Notes under the pieces: generated by a model | The model's database searches: none | What the model was told of the DNA's origin: nothing | Seen by the model: the letters and a program-made list of their open reading frames with translations, nothing else | Program-made: the position numbers and the translations under genes | Shown: piece by piece, positions 1 to 7,495 of the stretch | How positions within the stretch are numbered: position 1 is the stretch's first letter | How the letters are laid out: each line of letters opens with the position of its first letter | Source of the DNA: DATKOF01 sp035524795 | Lineage (GTDB): Bacteria; Pseudomonadota; Gammaproteobacteria; Burkholderiales; SG8-41 | Reading direction: 5' to 3' | Assembly (NCBI GenBank): GCA_035524795.1 | Contig: DATKOF010000002.1 | Span: 1-18,371 of the forward strand | Length of the DNA stretch: 18,371 nt

Positions 1-2
1 TG

Positions 3-29
3 GATTTCGAGTTGTCGCTCGCCAAGTAA
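3..29 (+). CDS. C-terminal tail of an upstream gene (partial)
   Basis: The frame starting at base 3 is open from the window edge to a TAA at 27-29 and ends in DFELSLAK. A strong terminator hairpin begins 22 bases later on the same strand, which suggests that a rightward gene ends here. Only eight or nine residues are visible, so no family can be named. The other two forward frames also read through this short stretch, so the frame choice rests on the stop position relative to the terminator. Confidence 0.35.
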   Translation, partial: DFELSLAK

Positions 30-51
30 TAAAAAGCATCAGTAATAAAAC

Positions 52-95
52 AACCATGCCCGCCCGTGAGAACCACGGTGCGGGCATGGTTTTTT
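52..95 (+). terminator. Rho-independent terminator
   Basis: A perfect 12-bp stem (52-63 paired with 80-91, starting AACCATGCCCGC) encloses an inner CCGTG/CACGG stem (64-68 with 74-78). The 3' arm runs directly into a run of T (about 89-95). It would end transcription of the gene entering from the left edge and insulate the AraC-family gene that follows. Confidence 0.9.
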
Positions 96-216
96 GGGGA
101 TTGGCTCAGCATAACTAAGGGTAAATACTTAAACATACTCTCCAATAGACTGGATGAACGGATTGCGCGATAAGTAAAGCCGTTGCCTAAAAAGTCAAAG
201 CATTTCCAGTTCATTC

Positions 217-1239
217 ATGATTACCGAGGTTGACACCGCTATTGTCGAATCCGGGGAGCGTATCGGGTTCTGGCAAGAAAGCCTTGCAACGCTCACCCAT
301 GCCGAGCAGAAGATCAAAACGCCGGCCGGTGCTTCCTTCAATGCGAAGTTGAGATTATATGAACTGGAACGTCTGCGCTTTGCCGTAGTAAGCGGGACAC
401 CGCATACGAACGTCTCCCTGCCGAACGCCCAAAATGATGTTTTTGTCCTGATCGTCCCGATTGAGGGACTCGCAGCGGTTAAACAGGACGGTCGTGAAGC
501 CAGATTCGATCCGGGAGTTTTCGGTTTCTGCAGTCTGGGGCGTCCCTATACGATCGATGCAGATTCCGAGTTCCGCCGTGTTCTCATCCATGTTCCCGGC
601 AGGGAGCTGAGAGAGATATTTCCCGCCTGCAATTACATTACCGCGACAGCCATTTCGATGGAAAATGCGGCGGGAACCCTGTTTCGGGATATGGTGCATT
701 CTCTCAGCCGGAATATCGAAAAGATCGAGCAATGCAAAACAGCGGCGATGGCGGCGGCGGACACCTGCATGAACCTGTTGCGGGGGATGTTGCACGAACT
801 TCCCGAGGCGCGGGATAACGGACCTTCCCGACTCGAGTTCTATCACAAGGAACGAATCAGGAACCACGTCAAAACGAACCTTCGAAGCAGCCTTAGCGTC
901 GAATCGATTGCGCGGGCGGTGGAACTGTCGCCGCGCTATGTCCACTCGCTGTTTTCAAATGAGCCGGTATCTCTGATGAAGTGGGTCTGGACTGAACGGC
1001 TCGACCGCTGCCGTCATGATTTGGGACTCGCTTCGCTGAGCAGCCGTTCGGTCAGCGAAATTGCCTACACCTGGGGATTCAACGATCCCGCGCATTTCAG
1101 CCGCACCTTTCGCAGCCATTTCGGAACGTCTCCCACGAAATACCGGCAGCAGGCATTGCAGCCTTTTCAACCATCCTCACCCTCGCCTCCGGACACGGCG
1201 CTCCCCGTGCAAACCGGGCAGGAGCCGCTGGCCGCCTGA
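217..1239 (+). CDS. AraC-family transcriptional regulator
   Basis: This 340-residue protein has the two-part layout of AraC regulators. Residues about 20-190 resemble the AraC-binding-like N-terminal domain of FeaR/AraC-type activators. The C-terminal part carries two helix-turn-helix motifs: the first around residues 226-247 (LSVESIARAVELSPRYVHSL) and the second around 277-311 (VSEIAYTWGFNDPAHFSRTF, then the GTSPTKYRQ signature). The last 25 or so residues are a proline-rich tail. It should bind DNA in the cytoplasm and respond to a small effector, which cannot be named. The ATG at 217 has no clear Shine-Dalgarno sequence, but the domain starts soon after it. It stands alone, with a terminator upstream and the convergent calvin-cluster tail gene 24 bases downstream, so a role in regulating the cbb genes is possible but unsupported. 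Confidence 0.88.
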   Translation: MITEVDTAIVESGERIGFWQESLATLTHAEQKIKTPAGASFNAKLRLYELERLRFAVVSGTPHTNVSLPNAQNDVFVLIVPIEGLAAVKQDGREARFDPGVFGFCSLGRPYTIDADSEFRRVLIHVPGRELREIFPACNYITATAISMENAAGTLFRDMVHSLSRNIEKIEQCKTAAMAAADTCMNLLRGMLHELPEARDNGPSRLEFYHKERIRNHVKTNLRSSLSVESIARAVELSPRYVHSLFSNEPVSLMKWVWTERLDRCRHDLGLASLSSRSVSEIAYTWGFNDPAHFSRTFRSHFGTSPTKYRQQALQPFQPSSPSPPDTALPVQTGQEPLAA

Positions 1240-1263
1240 ATGCGGTGGTGGCGTTTGCTGGCG

Positions 1264-1824
1264 CTACGGATTGTCAGCGCGCCATTTGATGGAACAACCC
1301 AAGGCAGGATGTTGTTCAGCAGGGCCGGTTCCGGTCTCGGCGATCATTGTCATCGCTTCGAGCAGTTCGCGTTTCGCGTCCGGCGGGGCCGCTTCCTTGC
1401 GCGATGCGTCGAGCCGTCCGCGATAACGCAGACGCAGATCACGGTTGAAGCCGAAAAAATCGGGCGTGCATACAGCGCCATAGGCGCGCGCAACATCCTG
1501 CGTCGGGTCATGGAGATAGGGAAAAGGGAAACCGCGCGCGCGCGATGCCTTGACCATGTTCTCGAAAGAATCTTCCGGATAGCTGGCGGCGTCATTGGAG
1601 TTGATTCCCACGGCTCCGATTCCCAGTGGGCTGAGATCTCTGACAACACGAATAATTCGGTCCAGAACCGCCTGCACGTACGGGCAGTGGTTGCAGATGA
1701 ACATCACCAGCAGGCCGTTCTGCCCGCGCACTTCGTTCAGCACGTAGATATTGCCGTCGGTGCCGGTCAATCGGAAGCCCGGAGCGCGGAAACCGATGTC
1801 CCCGGCAGGAGATTGCGCCACCAT
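1264..1824 (-). CDS. Peroxiredoxin-like thioredoxin-fold protein (AhpC/TSA type)
   Basis: This 186-residue protein matches the family of thioredoxin-fold proteins related to AhpC/TSA peroxiredoxins that carry a CNHCPYV motif. Cys44 and Cys47 form the CxxC-like pair (FICNHCPYV). Further conserved features are GINSND (about 74-79), GAVCTPDFFGF with Cys119, and a C-terminal GCSIKWR with Cys177. No signal peptide is visible, so it is probably a cytoplasmic thiol-disulfide or peroxide-handling protein; its substrate is unknown. The start is supported by GGAG six bases upstream of the ATG. It lies 66 bases past the aldolase gene on the same strand, with a hairpin between them, so it may be partly co-transcribed with the cbb operon. 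It is convergent with the AraC-family gene. Confidence 0.85.
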   Translation of the reverse strand: MVAQSPAGDIGFRAPGFRLTGTDGNIYVLNEVRGQNGLLVMFICNHCPYVQAVLDRIIRVVRDLSPLGIGAVGINSNDAASYPEDSFENMVKASRARGFPFPYLHDPTQDVARAYGAVCTPDFFGFNRDLRLRYRGRLDASRKEAAPPDAKRELLEAMTMIAETGTGPAEQHPALGCSIKWRADNP

Positions 1825-1846
1825 CGATTGCTCCAGTAAATGAAAT

Positions 1847-1880
1847 ATTACCGGACCGGAATCATGGCCGGTCCGATAAT
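1847..1880 (-). terminator. Hairpin after the aldolase gene, possible weak terminator
   Basis: The stem CGGACCGG (1852-1859) pairs with CCGGTCCG (1868-1875) around an 8-base loop. Beyond one mismatch it extends by ATTA/TAAT. On the minus strand the hairpin is followed only by a broken T-rich stretch (TAATATTTCATTT), so it may attenuate or protect the mRNA 3' end rather than terminate fully. It lies just past the fba stop codon. Confidence 0.5.
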
Positions 1881-1890
1881 CGCAGAAGTG

Positions 1891-2928
1891 TCAGTGATAG
1901 CGCTTTGCGACCTGCTCGAGCGGCAGGGGCTTGATCTTCTGCGCCATGCCGGCGCAACCGAATGCCTCGAAACGTGCCTTGCAGATGTCCTTGGCGGCGG
2001 CGGTCGCGGCCCTGAGCGCCTTGCGCGGATCGAATTCGCTGCGGTCCTTGTCGAACTCGCGGCGGATCGCGCCGGTCATGGCCAGCCGGATGTCGGTGTC
2101 GATGTTGATCTTGCGCACGCCGCTCTTGATGCCGCGCTGGATTTCCTCGATCGGCACGCCATAGGTTTCCTTGATGTCGCCGCCATGGTCGCGGATGATC
2201 TTCAGCCACTCCTGCGGCACAGACGACGAGCCATGCATGACCAGGTGGGTATTCGGAATCTTTTCGTGTATGGCGCGGATACGGTCAATCGCAAGTATGT
2301 CCCCGGTCGGCTTGCGTGTGAACTTGTAGGCGCCGTGAGAGGTGCCGATCGCAATGGCAAGCGCATCGACATTGGTCTTGGCGACGAAGTCCTTGGCCTG
2401 ATCAGGGTCGGTCAGCAGCATATCGTGCGACAGCGTGCCCGCTGCGCCGACGCCGTCTTCCTCGCCGGCCATGCCGGTCTCCAGCGATCCCAGACAGCCC
2501 AGTTCGCCTTCGACGGAAACGCCGATTGCGTGCGCCATCTGGCAGACGAGGTGGGTAACTTCGACGTTGTATTCGTAGGAGGCGGGCGTTTTCTGGTCTT
2601 CCTTGAGCGAACCGTCCATCATGACCGAGGTGAAGCCGGAGCGGATTGCCTGCTGGCATACCGCGGCGCTCGCGCCGTGGTCCTGGTGCATCACGAGCGG
2701 AATGTCGGGATGCGTTTCCACGGCCGCCAGCACCATGTGGCGCAGATAGGCTTCGCCGGCGTATTTGCGCGCGCCGGCTGACGCCTGCAGGATCACCGGA
2801 CTCTGCGTTTCCTGCGCCGCCTGCATGATGGCATGGATCTGTTCCAGATTATTGATATTGAAAGCGGGCACGCCGTAATTATTTTCGGCGGCATGATCGA
2901 GCAACTGACGCAGCGATATGAAGGACAT
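1891..2928 (-). CDS. fba: Fructose-1,6-bisphosphate aldolase, class II (Calvin cycle)
   Basis: This 345-residue class II, metal-dependent aldolase condenses glyceraldehyde-3-phosphate with dihydroxyacetone phosphate to fructose-1,6-bisphosphate (and sedoheptulose-1,7-bisphosphate in the Calvin cycle). Class II landmarks are present in order: PAFNINN near residue 21, MHQDHGAS with Asp83 and zinc ligand His84, VEGELG (139-144), GTSHGAYK with His198, VMHGSSSV with His232, and KINIDTD (273-279). The length and the N-terminal MSFISLRQLL match the CbbA/Fba type found in autotrophic proteobacteria. AGGAG lies a few bases before the ATG. It is the last classical Calvin-cycle gene of the leftward operon, 102 bases beyond tkt. 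In this position cbbA would also be an acceptable symbol. Confidence 0.96.
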   Translation of the reverse strand: MSFISLRQLLDHAAENNYGVPAFNINNLEQIHAIMQAAQETQSPVILQASAGARKYAGEAYLRHMVLAAVETHPDIPLVMHQDHGASAAVCQQAIRSGFTSVMMDGSLKEDQKTPASYEYNVEVTHLVCQMAHAIGVSVEGELGCLGSLETGMAGEEDGVGAAGTLSHDMLLTDPDQAKDFVAKTNVDALAIAIGTSHGAYKFTRKPTGDILAIDRIRAIHEKIPNTHLVMHGSSSVPQEWLKIIRDHGGDIKETYGVPIEEIQRGIKSGVRKINIDTDIRLAMTGAIRREFDKDRSEFDPRKALRAATAAAKDICKARFEAFGCAGMAQKIKPLPLEQVAKRYH

Positions 2929-3030
2929 GATTTCTCCTTAATTCAGTTCATTACCAGAACCGGTTAAATCTACCGAATTTTTGCCGTGATTGCCACGGTT
3001 TTCGAACGGCTTTTCCGCCATTCCGGGGAC

Positions 3031-5073
3031 TCAAATAACCCCATTTACGGCGTTGACAATATTGGTCGCGGTCAACCCGAAATATTCAAACAACTGTCCG
3101 GCGGGGGCCGACTCGCCGAAGCGGTCGATGCCGATCACCCTGCCTTCGAGTCCGACATACTTCCGCCAGAAGTCGGTGACCCCGGCTTCGATCGCGATGC
3201 GCCTGATTCCCGGCGGCAGGACCGCCTGTTTGTAGCTTTCATCCTGGCGGTCGAACACGGTGGTCGAAGGCATCGAAACCACGCGCACCGGAATGCCTTT
3301 GGCCGCCAACTGTTTCTGCGCTTCGATTGCAAGCTGCACTTCAGAGCCGGTCGCAATCAGCACTGCCTTGGGCGAAGCAGCGTCAACCAGCACATAGCCG
3401 CCGCGCCGGATCGCGGCAATCTGCTGCTCGCTGCGTTTCTGGAACGGCAGGTTCTGCCGCGAGAATACCAGCACGCTTGGCCCGTCGTTGCGCTCGATTG
3501 CAGCTATCCATGCTGCGGTTGACTCAACGGTATCGCACGGCCGCCATACGTCCAGGTTCGGAATCAGGCGCAGGCTCGACAGGTGTTCGATCGGCTGGTG
3601 CGTCGGACCGTCCTCGCCGAGTCCGATGGAGTCGTGGGTATAGACGAACAGGTTCCGGATCTTCATCAGCGCCGCCATGCGCAGCGCGTTTCTGGCGTAG
3701 TCCGAAAACACCAGGAACGTCGCGCCGTACGGAATGAACCCGCCATGCAGGGCCAGACCGTTCATGATCGCGCTCATCCCGAATTCACGGACGCCGTAGA
3801 ACAGATAGTTGCCGCTGGCGTCTCCCTTGGCGATCGCCTTCGAACCGGACCACCAGGTCAGATTTGAACCGGCCAGATCAGCGGAACCGCCGATCAGTTC
3901 GGGCAATGTCGGCGCCAGTCCCTCGATCGCATTTTGCGAGGCCTTGCGGGTGGCGATGGTCTCGGCTTTTTCATTGGTCTTGCCGATGAAGGCTGCGCTG
4001 TGTGCTTTGAAATCGGCAGGCAGTTCGCCTGTCATGCGGCGATTGAATTCGCGCGCGAGCTCGGGATGTGCCGATTCGTAAGCAGAGAATTTACGGTTCC
4101 ACTCGGACTCCAGTTGGGTACCTTTGGCGCGTGCGTCCCATGCCGCATAGATCTCCTGCGGGACTTCGAATGGGGGATGATGCCAGCCGATTGCTTTGCG
4201 GGTCGCTGCGATTTCTTCGTCTCCCAGGGGCGCGCCGTGGCAGTGCCCGGTGCCGGCTTTTTTGGGTGAGCCCTTGCCGATCACTGTCTTGCAGCAGATC
4301 AGTGAGGGTTTATCCGGGATTTTTTGAGCCTTGCGGATCGCCGCGTCGATGGCATCCGGGTTATGTCCATCGATATCGGGAATGACATTCCAGCCGTAGG
4401 CCTCGAAGCGCCGTGGCGTGTCATCGGTGAACCAGCTTTTGATATTGCCTTTTTCTGAATCAATTGAGATGCCATTGTCGTCATAAAGCGCAATCAGCTT
4501 GCCGAGTCCCAGCGTGCCTGCAAGCGCGCACGATTCATGAGAGATCCCCTCCATCATGCAACCGTCGCCGAGAAAGACGTAGGTGTAGTGGTTGACGATG
4601 TCGAAACCCGGGCGGTTGAAGTGCGCGGCCAGGGCCCGTTCGGCGATGGCCATGCCGACGGCATTGGAAATTCCCTGTCCGAGTGGGCCGGTCGTGGTTT
4701 CGACGCCTGGCGTGTGGCCGTACTCCGGATGGCCGGGAGTTTTAGAATGCAGTTGCCGGAAGTTTTTCAGCTCTGTCAGCGGCAGATCGTATCCGGTCAG
4801 GTGCAGCAGCGAGTAGAGCAGCATCGATCCATGGCCGTTGGAGATCACGAAACGGTCGCGGTCGGCCCATTTCGGATTGGCCGGATTGTGGCGCAGATGA
4901 TGTCGCCACAGCACTTCCGCGATTTCGGCCATGCCCATCGGCATTCCGGGATGGCCGGAATTGGCTTTCTGTACCGCGTCCATTGCCAGCGCGCGCAGCA
5001 CGTTGGTGATGTCGGTGCGACTGGCCGCCATGGCGCCGGTCACGGGTGTAAGAGTCGCTGCCTTCCCTGTCAT
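3031..5073 (-). CDS. tkt: Transketolase (Calvin cycle)
   Basis: This 680-residue cytoplasmic thiamine-diphosphate enzyme transfers two-carbon units in ribulose-5-phosphate regeneration. The N-terminal half holds the cofactor motifs: SGHPGMPMG (39-47), ISNGHGSM (78-84), and the GDG...N-type motif starting FLGDGCMMEG near residue 170. The pyrimidine-binding half has the conserved THDSIGLGEDGPTHQPIEHL stretch. The C-terminal transketolase domain continues to the end (ATGSEVQLA, RVVSMPS, EAGVTDFW). The chosen ATG has AGGAG eight bases upstream. An in-frame Met15 starts nearer the conserved core but lacks such a site. It lies 19 bases after prk, so the two are almost certainly one transcript. The operon position makes it cbbT in function. 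Confidence 0.96.
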   Translation of the reverse strand: MTGKAATLTPVTGAMAASRTDITNVLRALAMDAVQKANSGHPGMPMGMAEIAEVLWRHHLRHNPANPKWADRDRFVISNGHGSMLLYSLLHLTGYDLPLTELKNFRQLHSKTPGHPEYGHTPGVETTTGPLGQGISNAVGMAIAERALAAHFNRPGFDIVNHYTYVFLGDGCMMEGISHESCALAGTLGLGKLIALYDDNGISIDSEKGNIKSWFTDDTPRRFEAYGWNVIPDIDGHNPDAIDAAIRKAQKIPDKPSLICCKTVIGKGSPKKAGTGHCHGAPLGDEEIAATRKAIGWHHPPFEVPQEIYAAWDARAKGTQLESEWNRKFSAYESAHPELAREFNRRMTGELPADFKAHSAAFIGKTNEKAETIATRKASQNAIEGLAPTLPELIGGSADLAGSNLTWWSGSKAIAKGDASGNYLFYGVREFGMSAIMNGLALHGGFIPYGATFLVFSDYARNALRMAALMKIRNLFVYTHDSIGLGEDGPTHQPIEHLSSLRLIPNLDVWRPCDTVESTAAWIAAIERNDGPSVLVFSRQNLPFQKRSEQQIAAIRRGGYVLVDAASPKAVLIATGSEVQLAIEAQKQLAAKGIPVRVVSMPSTTVFDRQDESYKQAVLPPGIRRIAIEAGVTDFWRKYVGLEGRVIGIDRFGESAPAGQLFEYFGLTATNIVNAVNGVI

Positions 5074-5092
5074 GATTTCTCCTGATTACCTT

Positions 5093-5971
5093 TTATGATT
5101 TATTGCGCCGCTTTTCATTCATCATATCCAGAATCAACGGGGTCAGAATCAGTTGCATCGCCAGCTCCATTTTCCCGCCGGGGACGACTATGCAATTGGG
5201 GCGCGACATGAAAGCATCGTGCAGCATGGTCAGCAAATACGGGAAATCGACCCCCTTGGGTTGAGCGAAGCGGATCACCACGAAGCTTTCATCCGGTGTC
5301 GGTATGGTGGTGGAGATGAACGGATTGGAGGTGTCCACTGTCGGCACGCGCTGAAAGTTGATATGGGTGCGCGAGAACTGTGGGCAGATGTAGTTCACAT
5401 AGTCCGGCATCCTGCGCAGGATGGTGTCGACCACTGCTTCCTGGGAATAGCCGCGCATCATTTTATCGCGGTAGAGCTTCTGAATCCATTCCAGATTGAT
5501 GATCGGTACCACGCCGACGCACAGATCAACGTATTGAGCAACATTGACTTCACCCGTGATAACCGCGCCGTGCAGTCCTTCGTAGAACAGAAGGTCAGTG
5601 TTGGCCGGCAGATCCACCCACGGGGTAAAGGTGCCCGGTTGCTGGTTATAGGGTTTTGCCTCTTCAAGGTCGTGCAGGTACTTGCGCATCTTGCCCGAAC
5701 CGGTCTCGCCATATTGGCGGAACAGATTTGCCAGTTCCTTCAGCAGATTCGCTTCCGGACCGAAATGACTGAAGTGATTGTTGCCCGCTTTGCCCGCTTT
5801 CTGCATTTCGGCTTTCATTTCCGTCCGGTCGTAGCGGTGAAACGAGTCGCCTTCGATTACGGCGGGATATATTTTCTCGCGCTGAAAGATGTGCTGGAAA
5901 GATCTGGTGACCGAGGTGGTGCCGGCGCCGGACGATCCGGTGATGGCGATGACTGGATGCTTGGCGGACAT
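5093..5971 (-). CDS. prk: Phosphoribulokinase
   Basis: This 292-residue kinase phosphorylates ribulose-5-phosphate with ATP to make ribulose-1,5-bisphosphate, the CO2 acceptor. It is of the short bacterial PrkB/CbbP type. The P-loop GSSGAGTTS is at residues 12-20, and GDSFHRYDR (41-49) holds the likely catalytic base Asp42. FYEGLHG, NLEWIQKLYRDK and the RRMPDYVNYICPQFSRT segment are further family hallmarks. A purine-rich GAGAGAGGG precedes the ATG. It sits 33 bases after cbbX and 19 before tkt, inside the cbb operon. With RuBisCO it makes up the two enzymes unique to the Calvin cycle. The symbol cbbP is equivalent. Confidence 0.97.
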   Translation of the reverse strand: MSAKHPVIAITGSSGAGTTSVTRSFQHIFQREKIYPAVIEGDSFHRYDRTEMKAEMQKAGKAGNNHFSHFGPEANLLKELANLFRQYGETGSGKMRKYLHDLEEAKPYNQQPGTFTPWVDLPANTDLLFYEGLHGAVITGEVNVAQYVDLCVGVVPIINLEWIQKLYRDKMMRGYSQEAVVDTILRRMPDYVNYICPQFSRTHINFQRVPTVDTSNPFISTTIPTPDESFVVIRFAQPKGVDFPYLLTMLHDAFMSRPNCIVVPGGKMELAMQLILTPLILDMMNEKRRNKS

Positions 5972-6004
5972 GAATTCCCTCTCTCCCGAAAAAACGGCGC
6001 TATT

Positions 6005-6928
6005 TTAAGTGTTTTGCGGTTCTTCGCGTTGAAACACGCGGCTTGAAGCGATGTCCTCTGCCTCGATCGTCATCAGATCCTGCTTGGTGAGAGTTCCCTT
6101 CGAGCGGGCCATCAGGCGGTTGGCCTGCCTGAGTCGGGCGCGGTCGAGCGCGTTGCGGATGCTGCGCGCGTTGGCAAAGTTGGGCTGCGCGATCCGGTGC
6201 CTGATGTAGTCCATGAATACCGGCTCCGCCGATTGGCTGAATTGATAATGGTTCTGGGCCAGCATCAGCTTCGCGATCGACATCAATTCTTCCGGCGTGT
6301 AATCCGGGAAGTCAATATGGTGAGCGATGCGCGACGACATTCCGGGATTGCTCTTGAAAAAGGTGTCCATCCGGTTTTTGTAGCCGGCCAGGATGACCAC
6401 CAGATCATCGCGCTGATTTTCCATCACCTGCAGCAGGATCTCGATTGCTTCCTGACCGTAATCGCGTTCGTTTTCCGGACGGTACAGATAGTAAGCCTCA
6501 TCGATGAACAGCACGCCGCCCATCGCGCGTTTGATCACTTCCTTGGTCTTGGGTGCGGTATGGCCGATGTACTGGCCGACAAGGTCGTCACGCGTCACGG
6601 CGACCAGGTGACCCTGTCGCACATAGCCGAGCCGGTGCAGAATTTCCGCCATTCGCATCGCGACCGTCGTCTTGCCGGTGCCGGGATTGCCGGTGAAACA
6701 CATGTGCAGGCTCGGCGCTTCGGTGCCCAAAGCCATTTCCTTGCGTGCCCGTTCGACCAGGAGCAGGGAGGCGATTTCGCGGATCCGCGTCTTGACCGGC
6801 TTCAGCCCGACCAGTTCGCGGTCGAGCTGATCCAGCACCTCCTGGATATTGGAGTCGCGCAGCAATTGCGTAAGGTCAACTTCCTTGACGTCTGAGCCAG
6901 ATGAAGTTTTGGTATTCGTCTCGGTCAT
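6005..6928 (-). CDS. cbbX: CbbX, AAA+ red-type RuBisCO activase
   Basis: CbbX is the hexameric AAA+ motor that remodels red-type RuBisCO to release inhibitory sugar phosphates. From the ATG at 6928 the protein has 307 residues. Visible are the Walker A GNPGTGKTT (80-88), the pore-loop YIGHTAP near residue 120, the Walker B GVLFIDEAYYL (138-148), and a sensor/arginine-finger region with SNPGMSSRIAHHIDFPDY. A GTG four codons upstream (6940) would add MCAT. I prefer the ATG because related CbbX proteins begin at about this point, though neither start has a strong Shine-Dalgarno. It follows cbbS after about 110 bases that contain a strong hairpin, which suggests lower expression than RuBisCO. Its presence agrees with the form IC RuBisCO upstream. 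Confidence 0.96.
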   Translation of the reverse strand: MTETNTKTSSGSDVKEVDLTQLLRDSNIQEVLDQLDRELVGLKPVKTRIREIASLLLVERARKEMALGTEAPSLHMCFTGNPGTGKTTVAMRMAEILHRLGYVRQGHLVAVTRDDLVGQYIGHTAPKTKEVIKRAMGGVLFIDEAYYLYRPENERDYGQEAIEILLQVMENQRDDLVVILAGYKNRMDTFFKSNPGMSSRIAHHIDFPDYTPEELMSIAKLMLAQNHYQFSQSAEPVFMDYIRHRIAQPNFANARSIRNALDRARLRQANRLMARSKGTLTKQDLMTIEAEDIASSRVFQREEPQNT

Positions 6929-6980
6929 GGTTGCGCACACTCAAGTTGTTTCCATGCTGGCACTTGCAATAATGCAAACG

Positions 6981-7016
6981 CGGAAAGCGGGGCCAGATTT
7001 CTGACCCCGCTTTCCG
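6981..7016 (-). terminator. Long hairpin in the cbbS-cbbX gap (attenuator or mRNA-stability element)
   Basis: A perfect 12-bp stem (CGGAAAGCGGGG at 6981-6992 with its complement at 7005-7016) extends inward on the RNA through a G-U wobble and three more pairs to an AAAU loop, about 16 pairs in all. On the minus strand it is followed by a short, interrupted T-rich stretch (CGTTTGCATTATTGC), so termination would be partial. The position, after the RuBisCO structural genes and before the activase, fits a device that limits downstream transcription or protects the cbbLS message from 3' decay. The core also resembles REP-type palindromes containing GGGGTCAGA, so it could be a dispersed repeat. Confidence 0.65.
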
Positions 7017-7040
7017 ATACTACGGCTGATCGCGTTGCTC

Positions 7041-7475
7041 TCAGTAACGCTCGCCTTCGGGTTTATCCGTGGCGTAACTGTGTACCGTATAGCGGATGTT
7101 GCGGCCATCGACTTCCTGACGCACAACGCCGAATCCCGGTTCCTTCTTCGGTCGGTTGACGATAAACGACATGGCCGGACTTTCCACGCCACGCACGGAA
7201 TTGAAAGCCGTCACGCGGATATAGTGGTTGGGGAAAGTTTTCCGGCACTGATTGATTTCCATCACGATCCCGGCCGGATCCTTGAGGTCGAACATCGGCA
7301 TGCCGTACATCTCCCAATAAGTATTGCGCGGATGCGGATCGTCGGTGTATTCCACACTGACTGCCCAGTTGTTTTTCAGCGCGTACTTGATTTGCGCGGT
7401 GATTTGCGCGTCGGTGAGGTCAGGCAGGAAGGAAAACTGACCCTGCGTGATCCGATTGCCATGATTGGTCATCAT
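7041..7475 (-). CDS. cbbS: RuBisCO small subunit, form IC (red-type)
   Basis: This 144-residue small subunit caps the L8S8 RuBisCO complex. It starts with the family's TQGQFSFLPDLTDAQI stretch, then has NNWAVSVEYTDDPHPRNTYWEMYGMPMFD and the core ending around GVESPAMSFIVNRP. About 35 C-terminal residues (from PKKEPGFGVVRQEV to KPEGERY) form the extension typical of red-type small subunits. GAGGAG lies eight bases upstream of the first of two adjacent ATGs; the second would shorten the protein by one residue. The gene is 20 bases downstream of cbbL, so the two subunits are co-transcribed. Confidence 0.97.
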   Translation of the reverse strand: MMTNHGNRITQGQFSFLPDLTDAQITAQIKYALKNNWAVSVEYTDDPHPRNTYWEMYGMPMFDLKDPAGIVMEINQCRKTFPNHYIRVTAFNSVRGVESPAMSFIVNRPKKEPGFGVVRQEVDGRNIRYTVHSYATDKPEGERY

Positions 7476-7495
7476 AATAACTTCTCCTCAAAGGA

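Noticed and set aside
1840..2781. Long open frame on the plus strand opposite the aldolase gene
   Set aside because: It is a codon-bias shadow of fba; its translation has no recognisable motifs, while the minus strand encodes a complete aldolase with a good ribosome binding site.
2984..2998. Small CCGTG/CACGG hairpin between tkt and fba
   Set aside because: The stem is only five pairs and on the transcribed strand it is followed by A, not T, so it is not a terminator.
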